Of a stretch of 64,000 nucleotides of DNA, positions 46,670 through 58,900 are shown in pieces. The position numbers and the translations under genes are program-made. The stretch is taken from NCBI RefSeq assembly GCF_035046485.1, contig NC_085136.1, positions 220,476,853-220,540,852 on the forward strand, read 5' to 3'. Numbering within the stretch: the first letter of the stretch is position 1; every line of letters begins with the position of its first letter. Under the pieces are notes generated by a model, which saw nothing but the letters and a program-made list of their open reading frames with translations, was not told the DNA's origin and did not search any database. This stretch comes from Aedes albopictus. Its lineage: Eukaryota > Arthropoda > Insecta > Diptera > Culicidae.

Positions 46670-47607
46670 AGTACTATCATGGGTTGCTCAATTCGAAAAG
46701 ATTACAGATTCGAAAGAAATTTCTTGGCAAACAGGTATTATGAGACGATCACTTTTTTGCCAAATACTACATCAGACCGACTGAAAAAAGGGTCTGATCG
46801 GAATGTATATGCTGAAGATGCCACTAAGCTAATTATGGTCACGACTATGAGAAAAAAGCAATATGTATCCTACATCATGATAAATACGGTAGTCTTTGCA
46901 CCAGAATCGAACAACCTTTTCTTCTTCGGTATAAAACAAGCCGTTCCCAATATCCAAGAAAAAAACTTACTTGTTATTAGGTTAGGTATGAAGGAAGAGA
47001 ACATCGAAGCTTTAACTGATCGTACGCCGTTGACGTCACACGTGGACAGCAGCAAGGAGTATCTTTTCATAAAACACGCAATACCGTTGATGAACTAAGT
47101 TGCGATCATGGAATCTGTAGACATCTATAGAATCTGCGATTCGACCCCCTAACGGAAATTCGTCATACCGGCATTTGGCACCCAGGCTAGTTTACTGGAG
47201 CAAGGTATGTTCAGATTTTAATTTTTTCAAACCATTTACAGACTTAACTTCACTAAAGAAAAACATAACGAAAGTACTGACCGAACAAGATGGATGCAGA
47301 ATAACGACCGATTTGGTTCTGAACGTGTGCTTGTGGAGGTGGAAAAGATGTGGGTACCCGTCGAAATTTTTAAAGGCCTGACTACTTTTACAGCTATGAT
47401 CCCTTATTAAATTAGAAGAAAAAAAACTAATAACAATTTTATTCCTTAATCGATGTTTGCAAAAAAACATGGAATATTGGCTACATTAAGTCATAATGCC
47501 ATTTCATATCAGCATTCTTGGACTGAAACCAAATTAGATTTCCCTATCAATGTTTGACAACATCTTTGCGAAGAAACGTAAAACAACCCAATTTTGGATA
47601 GTAGGTA
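46670..47607. other. Segment copy 2 sequence, no gene recognised
   Basis: It matches 3297-3477 and 7847-8546 of copy 1, and so spans the empty site of the 4.4-kb insertion near 46856. A ~55-bp stretch at 47130-47190 is private to this copy. Confidence 0.6.
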
Positions 47608-48394
47608 CCGTGATTTCGGGTGAAATTGATCACTTTTCGTAGTTTTTTGCATCTAATTTTTAAATGTTTGTTGATAGTTAAAATCAATGCTTTAAAACAA
47701 GCACGACCATGGTTTTCATCAGTCAACGAGATTGAAACTTGTACAGCAAATCATTTTATTATAATAAATATCATTTTAAATAAAAAATCAAAAACTTTAC
47801 TTTCGGGGTGAAATTGATCAGTCAGTGAAATGTCTTTGTAAATGCTGAATTTTTTTTTTCCATATAAATTAACCACCCTAGAATACGAAAAGCTATGCAA
47901 AACTGTTACAAGTTTACTAAATTTTTAATTATTTGAGTTTAAAGTTTAATAAATCGAAAGAAAACGCCTTAAAGTATGCAATTAGCTCACTAATTATGTG
48001 TATCAATATTGTACTTCCGAAAAAGTGCAATTTTATGCATAAATTACAATATTCATAGAACTTTTGATGACGAAATCGGGTTTAGCGAATACTTGGCAGC
48101 TAAAAACATTCATTCGAATATTCACTACATGTGTGATACAACTACTGTAACAAAAGTTTGGAAGTGTCTATGAAGATCGCCTAACACGCAGTTTCGAAAA
48201 ATATTGACTTTAATACCGAAATATGTAACTAATTGGCTGTAAAACATGTAAACTCATCATTCAATAACCCTTGAGCAAGGTGATGGCCATTTTCCACAAA
48301 CTGTTTAAAGTTTAAAGCGTTATTTTTAACAAATAAAAATTGACCTCTCGTCGATCAATTTCACCCTTCTGATCAATTACACCCGAAATCACGG
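47608..48394. mobile_element. TA-target MITE, complete copy (787 bp)
   Basis: Ends CCGTGATTTCGGGTG and inverse, TA on both sides (47606-47607, 48395-48396). 'gggtgaaattgatca' phrases occur at both ends and inside; the 20-nt box is at 47963-47982. The truncated counterpart at 8547 shows it predates the duplication. Confidence 0.85.
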
Positions 48395-48396
48395 TA

Positions 48397-49580
48397 TCTA
48401 AGTTATAACTCGACTTTTGGGTTTGATGAACCTAAAACAGAAGTCTATGTAAGTTTTTTTTAGTTTTTTTTGTATTTGTGAATTTTAACTTAATGCTAAT
48501 TCTTCACACGTCAAGTAGGGAAAGGCCCAGAGGAGGCCTTTCTTAAATTGATGCTAGGGAGGGTAGCCCGGAAGGGGCCCCCTTCGAGCCCAACCTGAGG
48601 GATCTCGCCATGTTACTCTTAATGCTAACAGTAGTGCTTTTTACAAAACAAAATTACTAACAATACTTGCATTTAAAAGGACAGGAATTAACAAGCAAAT
48701 AACAAAACATTTGGAACTAAAACAAAACATTTTAAAACCTAATTCAATTTAAACTTTTGAATGAGAAAATCTTTCCGTGTTTTAATTCCGGTGCCCAGTG
48801 GGTTGGGGTATTTCGTTTGGAAGCAGTTTGACAGGCGGGCAAGAACCTGACATTTGTTTTGCTTCCTGCTTTGCCTGTCAGAGTCCGCAGTAGCAGCAAC
48901 CTTCCAGTTTATTTCATCTTCCGTAGCGGCTGGATGACAACGACGACGGTGGTGGCGCTTTATCGTCATCGGCTGAAAAACTCGTGGTTGGATGATTTGG
49001 CGGCCGACTAATGTCCCTTCGGCACCTGTAACAGGGTAACCGAGCGTGGAGAAAAGCGGTCTCTGGTCGTTAACCACCGCAGCATTAGGGGCGGATCGGG
49101 TTTTCGGGCCACCAATAGTGGGTAGGGTGGGGAAAAATCCACAAGCGTAGTTCCGTAGTGTCCCCCGGGGGAACGAAGATTAACAGGTGCAAATTGTGGA
49201 AGTTTAGAGTGATTTGGCACACAAGCGAGTTCCGTAGTGTCCCCCGGGGGAACGAAAAAGGCTGCCGGCCATCCGGACTCTAGGCCTTAACGGGGTGTTT
49301 ACGCTTTTCCGGCTGTTTAAAGCCTTCGCGGGTGGAAGCATGGCTTCCGCCATTCGGGTCTCAGTTTTTCGTGCGAAAAGAGCCATAGAGCGCCCCGGGG
49401 CGAGGAAAAACTTCCGGCGGAGCAGGGTTGATGTGGTGAGTGTTCGATTGCGTCATAGTGCCCCCCGGGGGGACGAAAAAGGCTTCCGGCCAACCGGGCT
49501 CTAGGTCTTTACGGAGTTTCGAGATGCGTAGTGCCCCTCGGGGGGACGAAGAGACCCTGTTCGTCGGGAGAAAGTGTTCA
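48397..49580. repeat. LINE-associated sequence with GC-hairpin repeats
   Basis: 48671-48960 matches 8999-9290. Then 'gtagtgtcccccgggggaac' or close variants recur near 49155, 49235, 49458 and 49532, each followed by 'gaaaaaggct' or similar; CCCCCGGGGG is self-complementary. Copy 1 has unrelated sequence at this place. No intact gene was seen. Confidence 0.5.
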
Positions 49581-50594
49581 GGGGGGCATCCCTGAAGGAG
49601 AAGTCCAGGGAGTAAGGCCCACCCACATCGCTATCGCAAACCAAATCAACGGAACTACCAGTGAACCGAAACCATCCAAATACCGGAGGAGTGGATTCTG
49701 CTCTGCAGCAATTTACAACCAACCTCTTCTAGACCGCCGAAACCAGGGCCCAGGTGGGCACCCCCGAAGGGGAAGACCGGGGGGTTAGACCCACCCTATA
49801 AATCAAAAGCAAGCTCTCTATGGCAAATCGCAACACAATGAAGATTGTCACAGCTTCTCATCGCCGAACATTGAGGCCGTTTTGCCCTCCTTCCCCCTCG
49901 TAGTAGGCTGCCTATCCAGGTGGCTCGGGTTTGGAACACCTCCAGAAACCGAACCGAAGCGTTGCACACCTGAAACAGGGAAACAAATTATCGTGATCAG
50001 TCCTATGGCTGAAATACTTTTTATGAGCAAGCAAATCAACTCACCTCCTCCTCTGCGTGGCGGACCCGTCTCCAGGGTGCCAAGGGTGGGAGCAGCGGCA
50101 AGTCTATGTAAGGCATTGACGAAAGCGGGTAACATATTGATAGTAGTTTACACAACAAGGTGCAGAATCAAGATTTTTACAGCACGAGTCATACATTTAA
50201 TGAACGAGGCTTGCCGAGTATAGGACTATTACGACGAGTGCTGTAAAATATATGTTCTACACCGAGTTACGCTCAACGTTTCTTGCTATTTCATAAATTA
50301 CCACTAGATGGGTAGTACGCTGATCACAAGAAATTTCTTGGCCTATCTCGATGCGTGGAAAATTCAGGCAAGGAATCGCTCAAGAAATAGTAAAGCGTCG
50401 CTTTATTCCGGATCCTAGTACGGAGCTGAAACGAAACGTTAAATCAAATGGGGCTAGCTGTGTTAAATTTCTTGACCATTCCGGTCACGGAGAAATAATG
50501 CACTGAACGAAAATTACTTGAGCGATTTGGTTTGAAGTGCATACCTCGCATGAGGAAAGTTCCTAGGAAAACTTTCTCATCAAACACATGAAAC
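49581..50594. other. Segment copy 2, repeat block and unique part
   Basis: It matches 9845-10080 and 10640-11470. Non-coding as far as I can tell. Confidence 0.6.
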
Positions 50595-50894
50595 TGCACA
50601 CTGAAATTCATAGCCATGTTTAAGAAAGTCATAGCAGGTTTTACTGTGCAGTTGTCACAATTTTTCAAACCTGCGTCCAGGGAGCATCAAGAAATTGATT
50701 AAAACTGAAAACAGTGATCTAAGCAGTTACTGCTCAACTTCCGAGCCAAGCGCACGCGTCTTTTCACTCGTCCGCTCGTTTACGGGAGTCGATAAAGTCT
50801 TTTTTCTAAGCATTTATTCGGTCGCTACTTAATATCTATCAATCGTCGATGCTGTTTCGTTTCGACGTTCCGACGTCACGTCATCGGTGCAGAA

Positions 50895-51875
50895 ATGCAA
50901 CGTCGCGAAAATACGTTTCGCATCGATTATTCGAAGATACCCAAAAAACCCTCATATGAGGAACTGCATCGCTTCATTGGTGAAGTGCTCGGCATGAAGC
51001 ACGAGGAAGTGATACGTCTACAGTGTAGCAAATTTTTCGGCTGTGCTTTCGTAAAGGCCAGCAGTCTCGCCGTTGCAGAGCGCATCGTGCGAGATCATGA
51101 CGGGAAACACTTCATGGAGGTGGACAAAAAGAAGTATTATCTTCGTCTGTGGATGGAGGATGGTGGTGTCGACGTAAAACTACACGACCTGTCCGAAGAT
51201 GTGCAAAACGACTCCATCATGGACGTCATGAGAGAGTATGGCGACATTCTCTCAATCCGAGAGTTATTCTGGGACTCCAAATTTCAGTTTGGGGCCATCT
51301 CGACCGGAGTTCGGGTGATACGTATGGTTGTGAAAAAGAACATACCGAGCACCATCACAATTGACTCTGAGACTACGTGCGTCTCTTACAGTGGGCAGCT
51401 ACAAACGTGCAAACACTGTAATGAGTTCGCTCATAACGGGATCTCATGCATCCAAAACAAAAAACTTCTGTTACAGAAGTTACACGCGGACAAGAACTCG
51501 TACGTGAGCGTAGTCAAGCAATCAACCGGCCAAAAGGCGGGCGAGAGAACAGCCAATACACACAAACCTACCACGGCTGTAGGCCAACCATCGCAAAAAC
51601 CAGGCCCATCGTCCGCGTCCCATACACCCAACACAAATCCGAAAGGAAGAATGCCGCCACCGCCTCCCAAAACAGCACCAGCAATTCAATCTGAATCCGA
51701 ATTCCCCGCTTTGAAGCCACATCAACAACCAACGTGCAACGACCACTCCCGTCGCACCGACGGACACGATACCGACAGCTCAACTACATCTACCAGTAGT
51801 AGACGACTTCGGAACCGGCCTCCCGGTAAGAAAATGCGCCCCAACGACGAAGACAACTCACATGATGAAAACTAG
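50895..51875 (+). CDS. ORF1 protein (Gag-like) of the L1-like element
   Basis: 326 codons from ATG 50895. The N-terminal half has an RRM-like feel ('FFGCAFVKASSLAVAERIV') and there is one CCHC-like zinc knuckle at ~175-190 (CKHCNEFAHNGISC, spacing C-x2-C-x4-H-x4-C). The C-terminus is low-complexity, rich in Pro/Ser/Thr/Asp. Family role: RNA-binding partner of the element RNA. It is separated from ORF2 by 5 nt. No defect seen. Confidence 0.85.
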   Translation: MQRRENTFRIDYSKIPKKPSYEELHRFIGEVLGMKHEEVIRLQCSKFFGCAFVKASSLAVAERIVRDHDGKHFMEVDKKKYYLRLWMEDGGVDVKLHDLSEDVQNDSIMDVMREYGDILSIRELFWDSKFQFGAISTGVRVIRMVVKKNIPSTITIDSETTCVSYSGQLQTCKHCNEFAHNGISCIQNKKLLLQKLHADKNSYVSVVKQSTGQKAGERTANTHKPTTAVGQPSQKPGPSSASHTPNTNPKGRMPPPPPKTAPAIQSESEFPALKPHQQPTCNDHSRRTDGHDTDSSTTSTSSRRLRNRPPGKKMRPNDEDNSHDEN

Positions 51876-51880
51876 GTACA

Positions 51881-54800
51881 ATGGATTCGTTAAGTTACAA
51901 CATTGCTACTCTCAACATCAATACCATCACCAGCGAGACGAAGCTGGACGCGCTAAGATCCTTCATACGCACACAAGAACTAGACATCGTATTTCTACAA
52001 GAAGTGGCTAACGAACAGCTGACTATCCCTGGATTCAACGTTGTCTGCAATGTGGATCACGCCAGGAGGGGCACAGCAATAGCAATCAAACAGCACATAA
52101 AGTTTTCACACGTCGAGAAAAGCCTCGACGGTCGCCTGATCACGATGCGAGTCAACAACACGACACTATGTAGTTGCTACGCACACAGCGGCACCATCCA
52201 CAGGGCAGACAGGGAACAACTCTTCAACCAAACTATCGCATACTATCTCCGCCATAACACTCCCCACACAATACTGGCCGGTGACTTCAATTGTGTGATA
52301 CGTCAATGCGATGCAACCGGTAACAACCATAGCCCAGCACTGCATCGTACCGTGCAGCAACTCCGATTGGTCGATGCTTGGGAAAAACTTCGGGGAAACA
52401 CTCCAGGGCCCACCTACATCACCCACAACTCCACCTCTCGGCTCGATCGCATTTACATCAGCACCAGCCTTCGAGGTCAATTGCGAACAACGGACACGCA
52501 TGTTTGTTGTTTCTCCGACCACAAAGCAGTCACGCTGCGCTTGTGTCTACCATCCTTGGGAAGGGAACCCGGCCGCGGTTTCTGGACACTTCGACCTCAT
52601 CTCTTGACTAATGAAAACATCGAGGAATTCCAAATCCGCTGGCAAAGCTGGACTCGCCAAAAACGTAACTTTCCGTCGTGGATGGCCTGGTGGCTTACAT
52701 TTGCCAAACCAAAAACTATGGCTTTCTATCGGTGGAAGTCTAAAATCGCCAACGACAACTACAAACGTGAATACCAACGCCTGTACGGTGAACTCCAACG
52801 GGCTTACGACAATTACTACCGCGATCCCACCGTGCTTCCTGTAATCAACAAAGTCAAAGGTCGAATGCTAGCCATGCAACGAGAACACACTCAGGCTTTC
52901 CTCCGAATAAACGAAACATACGTCGCCGGTGAGGCCCTGTCGGTTTTCCAGCTCGGCGAACGGAAAAGAAAGAGAACGATAATCACACATCTGCAGGGAG
53001 AGCAAGACGAAGCCTATGACACATCCGAAGCGATAGAGCAACACCTGTACGGATATTTTCAACAGCTTTACTCGAAGAACGAAGACCACAGCCCGATCAA
53101 CGATGATTTCCGAGTCGAACTAGTAATACCAGAGAACGATGAAACGAATGCCGCAACCATGGAAGAAATTACCACCACAGAAATCCTCTCGTCAATCCGT
53201 AATGCCGCACGTCGTAAATCACCAGGGAGTGATGGTATACCAACCGAATTCTACAGACGCACTTTCGATGTCATACACAGTGGTGGAAAGCATCATGCGC
53301 TTGACGTGTTTTTTGGTTCGCATCAAACACAATCTTTGCTCACGCGCTCGCGAACCAAAAAAGAGAGAACGGTTCACGATTTCCCGGATCGACGAACCAA
53401 CACAAAACAAATGTCGAACGAGCAGAATCGCAGTTGGTTCGCCAGAAGGATCACAATGTAGAACACTTGGTTTGTTGCCATTTTTTGTACACTTAAAGGT
53501 AATTAGTTGGGTGTTTTTGATTATACTGGTCAGGTATCATTCCAATAAATGATATCGACGAAAAATATTACCAAAATTTGATTTCATTACAGAAATATCG
53601 GCCGCGAACCTCTAAAATAAAAAAGCATCGCGCTTGCGAAAGATGCGATGCACTCATTGGCGTTCGTGTCGTACGATCGTGTGCCGCAGACGTACGAACA
53701 CCATCGCACATCAAAGGTTTGCGATGCGATGGCATTTTTTTGTAGCGCGTAAGCACACGTTCGCGATCAATTTCCACCACTGGTCATACATCGAGAGCTT
53801 AACCTAGTTCTCAACGAAGCCCTCTCACAACAATTCCCGTCACAGTTTGTGGATGGTGTTATTGTTCTTGTTAAGAAGCGAAATAGTGACAACACGGCTC
53901 GATCCTATAGACCGATCTCACTATTGAACACCGACTTCAAAATCTTCTCTCGCATCCTGAAGTCCAGGCTCGAAAAGCTAAACCAAACGCACCATATAAT
54001 CAGCAATGCACAGAAATGTGCAAACTCGCCTAACAATATCTTCCAGGCTACACTCTCTCTAAAAGACCGTATAGCACAGCTGATTCGTCAAAAGCAGAGA
54101 GCGAAACTGATCAGCTTTGATTTCGACCACGCTTTTGATCGTGTTCGACACACATTTCTGCATCGGACCATGTGCTCACTCGGCATCAATCGTGACTTCG
54201 TGGGACTGATTGCTCGTATATCTAGACTGTCGTCGTCTCGCCTCTTGGTAAATGGTCACCTATCAAGAGCCTTTCCAATTCAACGCTCGGTTCGTCAGGG
54301 CGACCCGATGTCCAGCTTGTTATTCGTTCTCTACCTAGATCCTCTCATCCGAAAACTGGAACAAGTCCAAGGGAATCATCTCGTTGTCGCATATGCGGAC
54401 GACGTAAGCATCATATCAACAAGCGCCCATGCTATCCACGAATCGAAATCCTACTTCTCTCGGTTCGAGTTCGCTTCGGGAGCAAAACTTAACCTACGGT
54501 AAACTCTCTCGGTAGACATTGGGGAAATCAACGGTCCGAACACACTCAACGCACCATGGTTTCAGACGACGAACACAGTGAGAATTCTAGGAATTATTTT
54601 CGCAAACAGTATTCGTCTAATGATGAAACTCAACTGGGACGCAATGGTCAACAACTTCTCCCAGATCACATGGCTCCACTCTGCACGCTCACTCTCTCTC
54701 CATCAAAAAGTCACTCTCTTAAATGTGTTCGCCACCTCCAAAATATGGTACCTTTCCTCAGTTCTCCCACCGTCCGCTGTTCATACAGCAAAAATAACTA

Positions 54801-55582
54801 AAACGATTGGAACCTTTTTGTGGCGTGGAATACCAACCCGAATCCCCATGCTACAGCTAACACGTCCAAAACATAAGGGTGGTCTAAATTTGCACCTCCC
54901 GAGCTTCAAATGCAAATCGCTACTGCTCAACCGCACCCTGAGGGAACTCGATAGCATGCCATACTACAGATCCTTACTCGAACCGGCGAACAACGTTGTG
55001 ATTGTCTGCCCTGCGGACCTACCTGATGTAAAACTAATGCTGCAACTACGTGATCAAATACCACCATTAGTTTTGGAAAACCCAACAGCTGAAACAATCC
55101 ATCGATTCTTCGTAGAACAGACGGACGAACCAAAAATACAAAGGACCCACCCTAACACCCGATGGAACAAAATCTGGAGAAACATCGCAGCTAAACAGTT
55201 GACCCCGCATCAAAGGAGCACTCTGTTCATGATCGTGAACGAAAAAACCAGCTATCGCAAGCTATACCATACAATTGGCAGGGCTGACAGCGAAGAATGC
55301 CCGGATTGCAATGGAATAGTGGAAACTATGCAGCATAAATTCAACGATTGCCCCCGTGTTACGCATGCGTGGGCACATCTGCAACGTAGAATGACTTCAA
55401 TCGCCCCAGGAAGACGACGTCTTACTTTCTCAGAACTACTACGACCAACTCTAGACAGCATTCCGCCCACACAGAGAGCAAGGCTCCTGAAGCTCTTCAT
55501 CGCTTACATCACCTACATTAACAACGTTAACGGCAGAGTTGATGTGCAATCATTAGATTTCTATTTGGAATGTGAAATTTAA
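51881..55582 (+). pseudogene. ORF2 (endonuclease and reverse transcriptase) of the L1-like element
   Basis: An AP-type endonuclease ('IVFLQEVANEQ', 'ILAGDFNCVI', 'SRLDRIYIS', 'CCFSDHKAVTLRL') fills the first ~225 residues. After a linker, the reverse transcriptase runs 'SYRPISLLNTDFKIFSRIL', 'FDFDHAFDRV', 'SVRQGDPMSSLLFVLYLDPL', 'VVAYADDVSII', and the C-terminus has 'GTFLWRGIPTRIP', 'GGLNLHLPSF' and a CPDC...H...C finger. It is about 1063 codons without the insert. Defects: a hAT MITE (53278-53782) and an in-frame TAA at 54500-54502. The MITE plus its 8-bp duplication is 513 bp, so the frame resumes unchanged beyond it. Confidence 0.88.
53278..53782. mobile_element. hAT-like MITE in ORF2 (505 bp)
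   Basis: Ends CAGTGGTGGAAAGCAT and (inverse) CAGTGGTGGAAATTGA, flanked by the 8-bp duplication GTCATACA (53270-53277, 53783-53790). No transposase. It introduces a stop at 53459 in the ORF2 frame. Confidence 0.9.
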
Positions 55583-55650
55583 ATTATAATCCTATAATTA
55601 TACTTTTAGAATTGTCACGACCAATAAATGTTTTAACAAAAAAAAATGAA

Positions 55651-55762
55651 GAAAAAATGAATCATTACAGCACTATTAATTATGTGTGGAAAAGTTGGCC
55701 TTTTCCTGTCGGATGGCAAAACTGCCTATTACAATGAGAAATTGCAAAAATTATTTTAAGTA
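55651..55762. other. Flank between L1-like element and MITE
   Basis: Short AT-rich non-coding stretch absent from segment copy 1. Confidence 0.5.
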
Positions 55763-56749
55763 CCGTAAAACGGGGTATCTTTGATAATGCGGGTAACTTT
55801 GATAGTTCGGCTGGCATTGTGTAATTTATCTTATAACTATGATTCCTTCAACTAGTTAAGAAAAAGGTAAATGTAAATCAATTCTATACATATGAAAGTT
55901 CATCTTAGACGTATTTTCATTAAAATCTAGTTTATAAACAACTTTTTGGACAAAAAATAAAAATTGTTGATATTTTTGTCATTTACCAACCCCTTCAAAC
56001 AATCTGCTAAACGACTTCGTTACAACTATTTTTTCAATGAATGGACTCTTATTCTCGATAGATGCATCATAGAAGATTCCAAAGCTGGCCTTGAATCTCT
56101 TAACGAAGTGTGTTTTTACGAATTGGAAGCATTTTTGTAAATTGGGATAATTATCTCCATACATTGATAAACGCCTAAAAGTATGCAATGCCCTTGTAAT
56201 TTCATGTAGATAAATCTGTGTTGTTCAAAATTTGTTAATAAAACATTGACAAACTACCCAAAAAGAGAAAACTAACCATGGATAGCAAGTAATCATATGT
56301 TGATGTACCGTTAAGCATTTATTATTACAAAGATAATGATTTTTGGTAGCTAAATTTATTGTGTTTTGCACTCAATACTCCACATACTCATTTTTATATG
56401 TAGAATTTAGTAAAATTCAATGTTTTGACATAAAAATTCTATCTAATATATTCCTCAAGCCTTCTTTCATCATGTTCATACTCCTAAGATTTGAATCTGT
56501 GATTACTTTTTGAGATTTGATGTGTTTTTAGGGCATTATCAAAGTTACCCCAAAATGAAAATCTGATTTTCGGTTCTTTGAAAAACTAAAAGTTATCCAA
56601 AATATTTGGATTGTCGAATCTTTTAATTGAAATTGATAACTGATACCCCAGTACTTGTTTTAAAAATATAAAACTCGGGGAAATACTGTTACATGTAAAA
56701 ATATTGAGAAAATTCGCTGAAAAACTATCAAAGTTACCCCATTTTACGG
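55763..56749. mobile_element. TA-target MITE, 'ggggtatctttgata' subfamily (987 bp)
   Basis: Ends CCGTAAAACGGGGT and (inverse) CCGTAAAATGGGGT with TA on both sides (55761-55762, 56750-56751). The left end has the doubled phrase 'ggggtatctttgata...gggtaactttgatag', and 'gatttgatg'-type AT-rich filler follows. The 20-nt box is at 56170-56189. Only the ends, the doubled phrase and the box are shared with the 782-bp group. Confidence 0.85.
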
Positions 56750-56751
56750 TA

Positions 56752-57390
56752 ATGTTTAAAAATATACCACTAGTCTTTTCAGTTTTTATTTAGATTAATA
56801 TTGTTACTACAAATGAACATAATAAACATAATTCAAATCATTGATTTGTTATCATACCTTCTCTGGCGCTCGGGCTTACCCATAGAGCTTCGCAATATGA
56901 ACAGTAGGGTAATCCATGTATTTTAGAAAGGCTGAGGACAACGTTGGAAAAATCGTTGCCAAATTTCCGTAGAGAGCAATTGAATGTTTTGCAAAGTTAC
57001 TACACCTTGTCCTTTTTTTGCGTCCATGCATGACTTAGCGACAAAAAATTCTGCCGCCAAGAAAATGAGCAAACTCAACATTTTTATATTTTTTAAAACA
57101 TCTCCGTGATTAGGAGAAGTGTACAAAAATATAAAAATGTCTATTATAATTATTATTTTGGCAGCAGAATTTTATTTCGCTAAGCCAATAGTGGACGTAA
57201 AATGAGGTTTTGGTGTAATACGCTTATAATATGATTATGACTGTACGTTGCGTTTCTGGTGACAAAATCCTTAACGCAATCAGTTCAAGTTGAGAAAATC
57301 ATGATTTTCAATTGCCCGTAACAAATGCAATTTGGACACCGAATATATGTTTTGGACACCCTCAGGTATATAGCATTTGGACAGGGCCAT
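56752..57390. other. Flank, then segment copy 2 resumes
   Basis: 56752-56967 is private to this copy. 56968-57388 matches 11473-11895, including the 'tttggacacc' phrases. No gene. Confidence 0.6.
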
Positions 57391-57661
57391 TTTTGACGTA
57401 AACTACGTCTAAGGGGAAGGTACGGTACTGTACCACGGCACTGGGTGTAAAATGAAAATCTAAAATTTTGCGACCGTCACGAAAAAATGATAGGTTTTGA
57501 GCGCTAATAACTCAGCCGTTTCACGACAGATTTTCAAAATTTTTGCAAAGATACGTCGGAAATTTATCTACGCATTGAATGAACTATTGGTAACTATTGA
57601 TTTTCAACAGTAAACTATTGAAAATTTGGAAATAGTGAACCCATGTTTTCATTTAATTCAG

Positions 57662-57740
57662 CCAATCACGTGCGAGCACATTTTTTTGGGTTGCTGCTTA
57701 GTATATAAGTTATTGTCTTCTTCTCATCTTCCATCATTCT
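57662..57740 (+). promoter_or_regulatory. CCAAT / CACGTG / TATA promoter, unit 1
   Basis: CCAATCACGTG at 57662-57672, TATATAAG at about 57703, TCATT start-like motif with its A 33 nt after the TATA start. Confidence 0.6.
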
Positions 57741-58048
57741 TCCGCGACACCTCGAGGGGAGCGCATCGGAGGACTGCTAGCCAGTTTCTCTCCGTTTGCT
57801 TCTCCCTTCAGTATGCTTTGGCTAGCCGAGCGTGGTGGTCGTCGGCTGCTGCCACTTGCCAGTCGTCGTCGCATCGCCGTGCGCGGTACCAGTGGGCCGC
57901 CACTCCAACCAGTTCACACCGGATCAGCTGCGAAAATTTTCTTCATTCATTCTTTATTCATCGGGCGTCCGGGCAGCGCAAGCCAACGTTGGAATTAACA
58001 AAATTACACCTGGACGCGCTTGCAGTAATACTGCAAATAAATTAAAAT

Positions 58049-58064
58049 AGCCCTTGTAAGGGCT
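58049..58064 (+). terminator. Stem-loop similar in shape to histone 3' hairpins
   Basis: AGCCCTTGTAAGGGCT: 6-bp stem with 4-nt loop (TGTA). The shape fits but the loop and first pair differ from the histone consensus. Related, weaker versions are at 58345-58357 (deleted) and 59188-59203 (one mismatch). Confidence 0.45.
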
Positions 58065-58790
58065 ACGAAAATGTCCCACGGGAGTGAACCGAACAATATT
58101 CTCAGGAGGAAAGCCTCCTTCATTATGTTTTGCCTAGGCGGGCGCGGTGGTCGTCGGCTGATGCTAGTCGTCATGGCAACGCCGTGCGCGGTACCATTGG
58201 GCCCGCCAACCAGTTCACCGGATCAGATCTCTGCGAAAACTTTCTTCATTTTGACTTCATCGGGCGTCCGGACAGCACAAGCCAACATCGGCATTAACAA
58301 AGTTATGGAACGCGCTTGCAGTAATACTGCAAGTAAATTAAAACAGCCCTTGGGGCTACGAAAATGTCCCACGGTAGTGAACCGAATAATTCACTCAGGA
58401 GGAAAGCCCGGGACACATAAGTGTAAAAATTGAACAGCGCTTTGTCGCAACAATGAGACATTCACTTCAAATTTGTTAAAAGTATGCTAGTTGATTGGTA
58501 ATTGGAAAACATTTTCTTCAATTCAGATGATGAAGAAAATTTCATTTTGTTGAAATGTATTACTCAGTGTTGCGATATTTCAATGTTTGTAAGACTTCGC
58601 AAAATTCTTAAATATTCTTTACAATTTCGCCGATAAATTAGCATAATTTATGTAAACTATTTGTTAAACATTATAATTGTGCTGATCGATTTGCAAAAGT
58701 TCAATGAGATAATTATTATTCGAAATCATTTGGTGTGCATTGTGCAAACATCTGTACAGCATCACTTATTTTCAACCCTCTTTTATCTAA

Positions 58791-58900
58791 CCAATCACGT
58801 GCGAGAGGGGAATTTGAACTTCTTTGCCGTACAGCACAGCCGTCTAGTATATAAGTTATTGTCTTCTTCTCATCTTCCACCATTCTTTCGTGACACCTCT
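58791..58900 (+). promoter_or_regulatory. CCAAT / CACGTG / TATA promoter, unit 2
   Basis: CCAATCACGTG at 58791-58801, TATATAAG at 58860-58867, the same downstream 'cttctcatcttccaccatt'. Confidence 0.6.

Larger units (their letters stand above)
50595..55650 (+). mobile_element. L1/Tx1-like non-LTR retrotransposon, nearly full length
   Basis: Two frames, a 5' region of ~300 bp and an A-rich 3' end (about 55638) after 'aataaatg' (55624). Copy 1 is uninterrupted here (11470-11480 against 56968), so the whole block 50595-56967 is an insertion that also includes the MITE at 55763. The element is broken only by an inserted hAT MITE and one stop codon. Confidence 0.8.
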
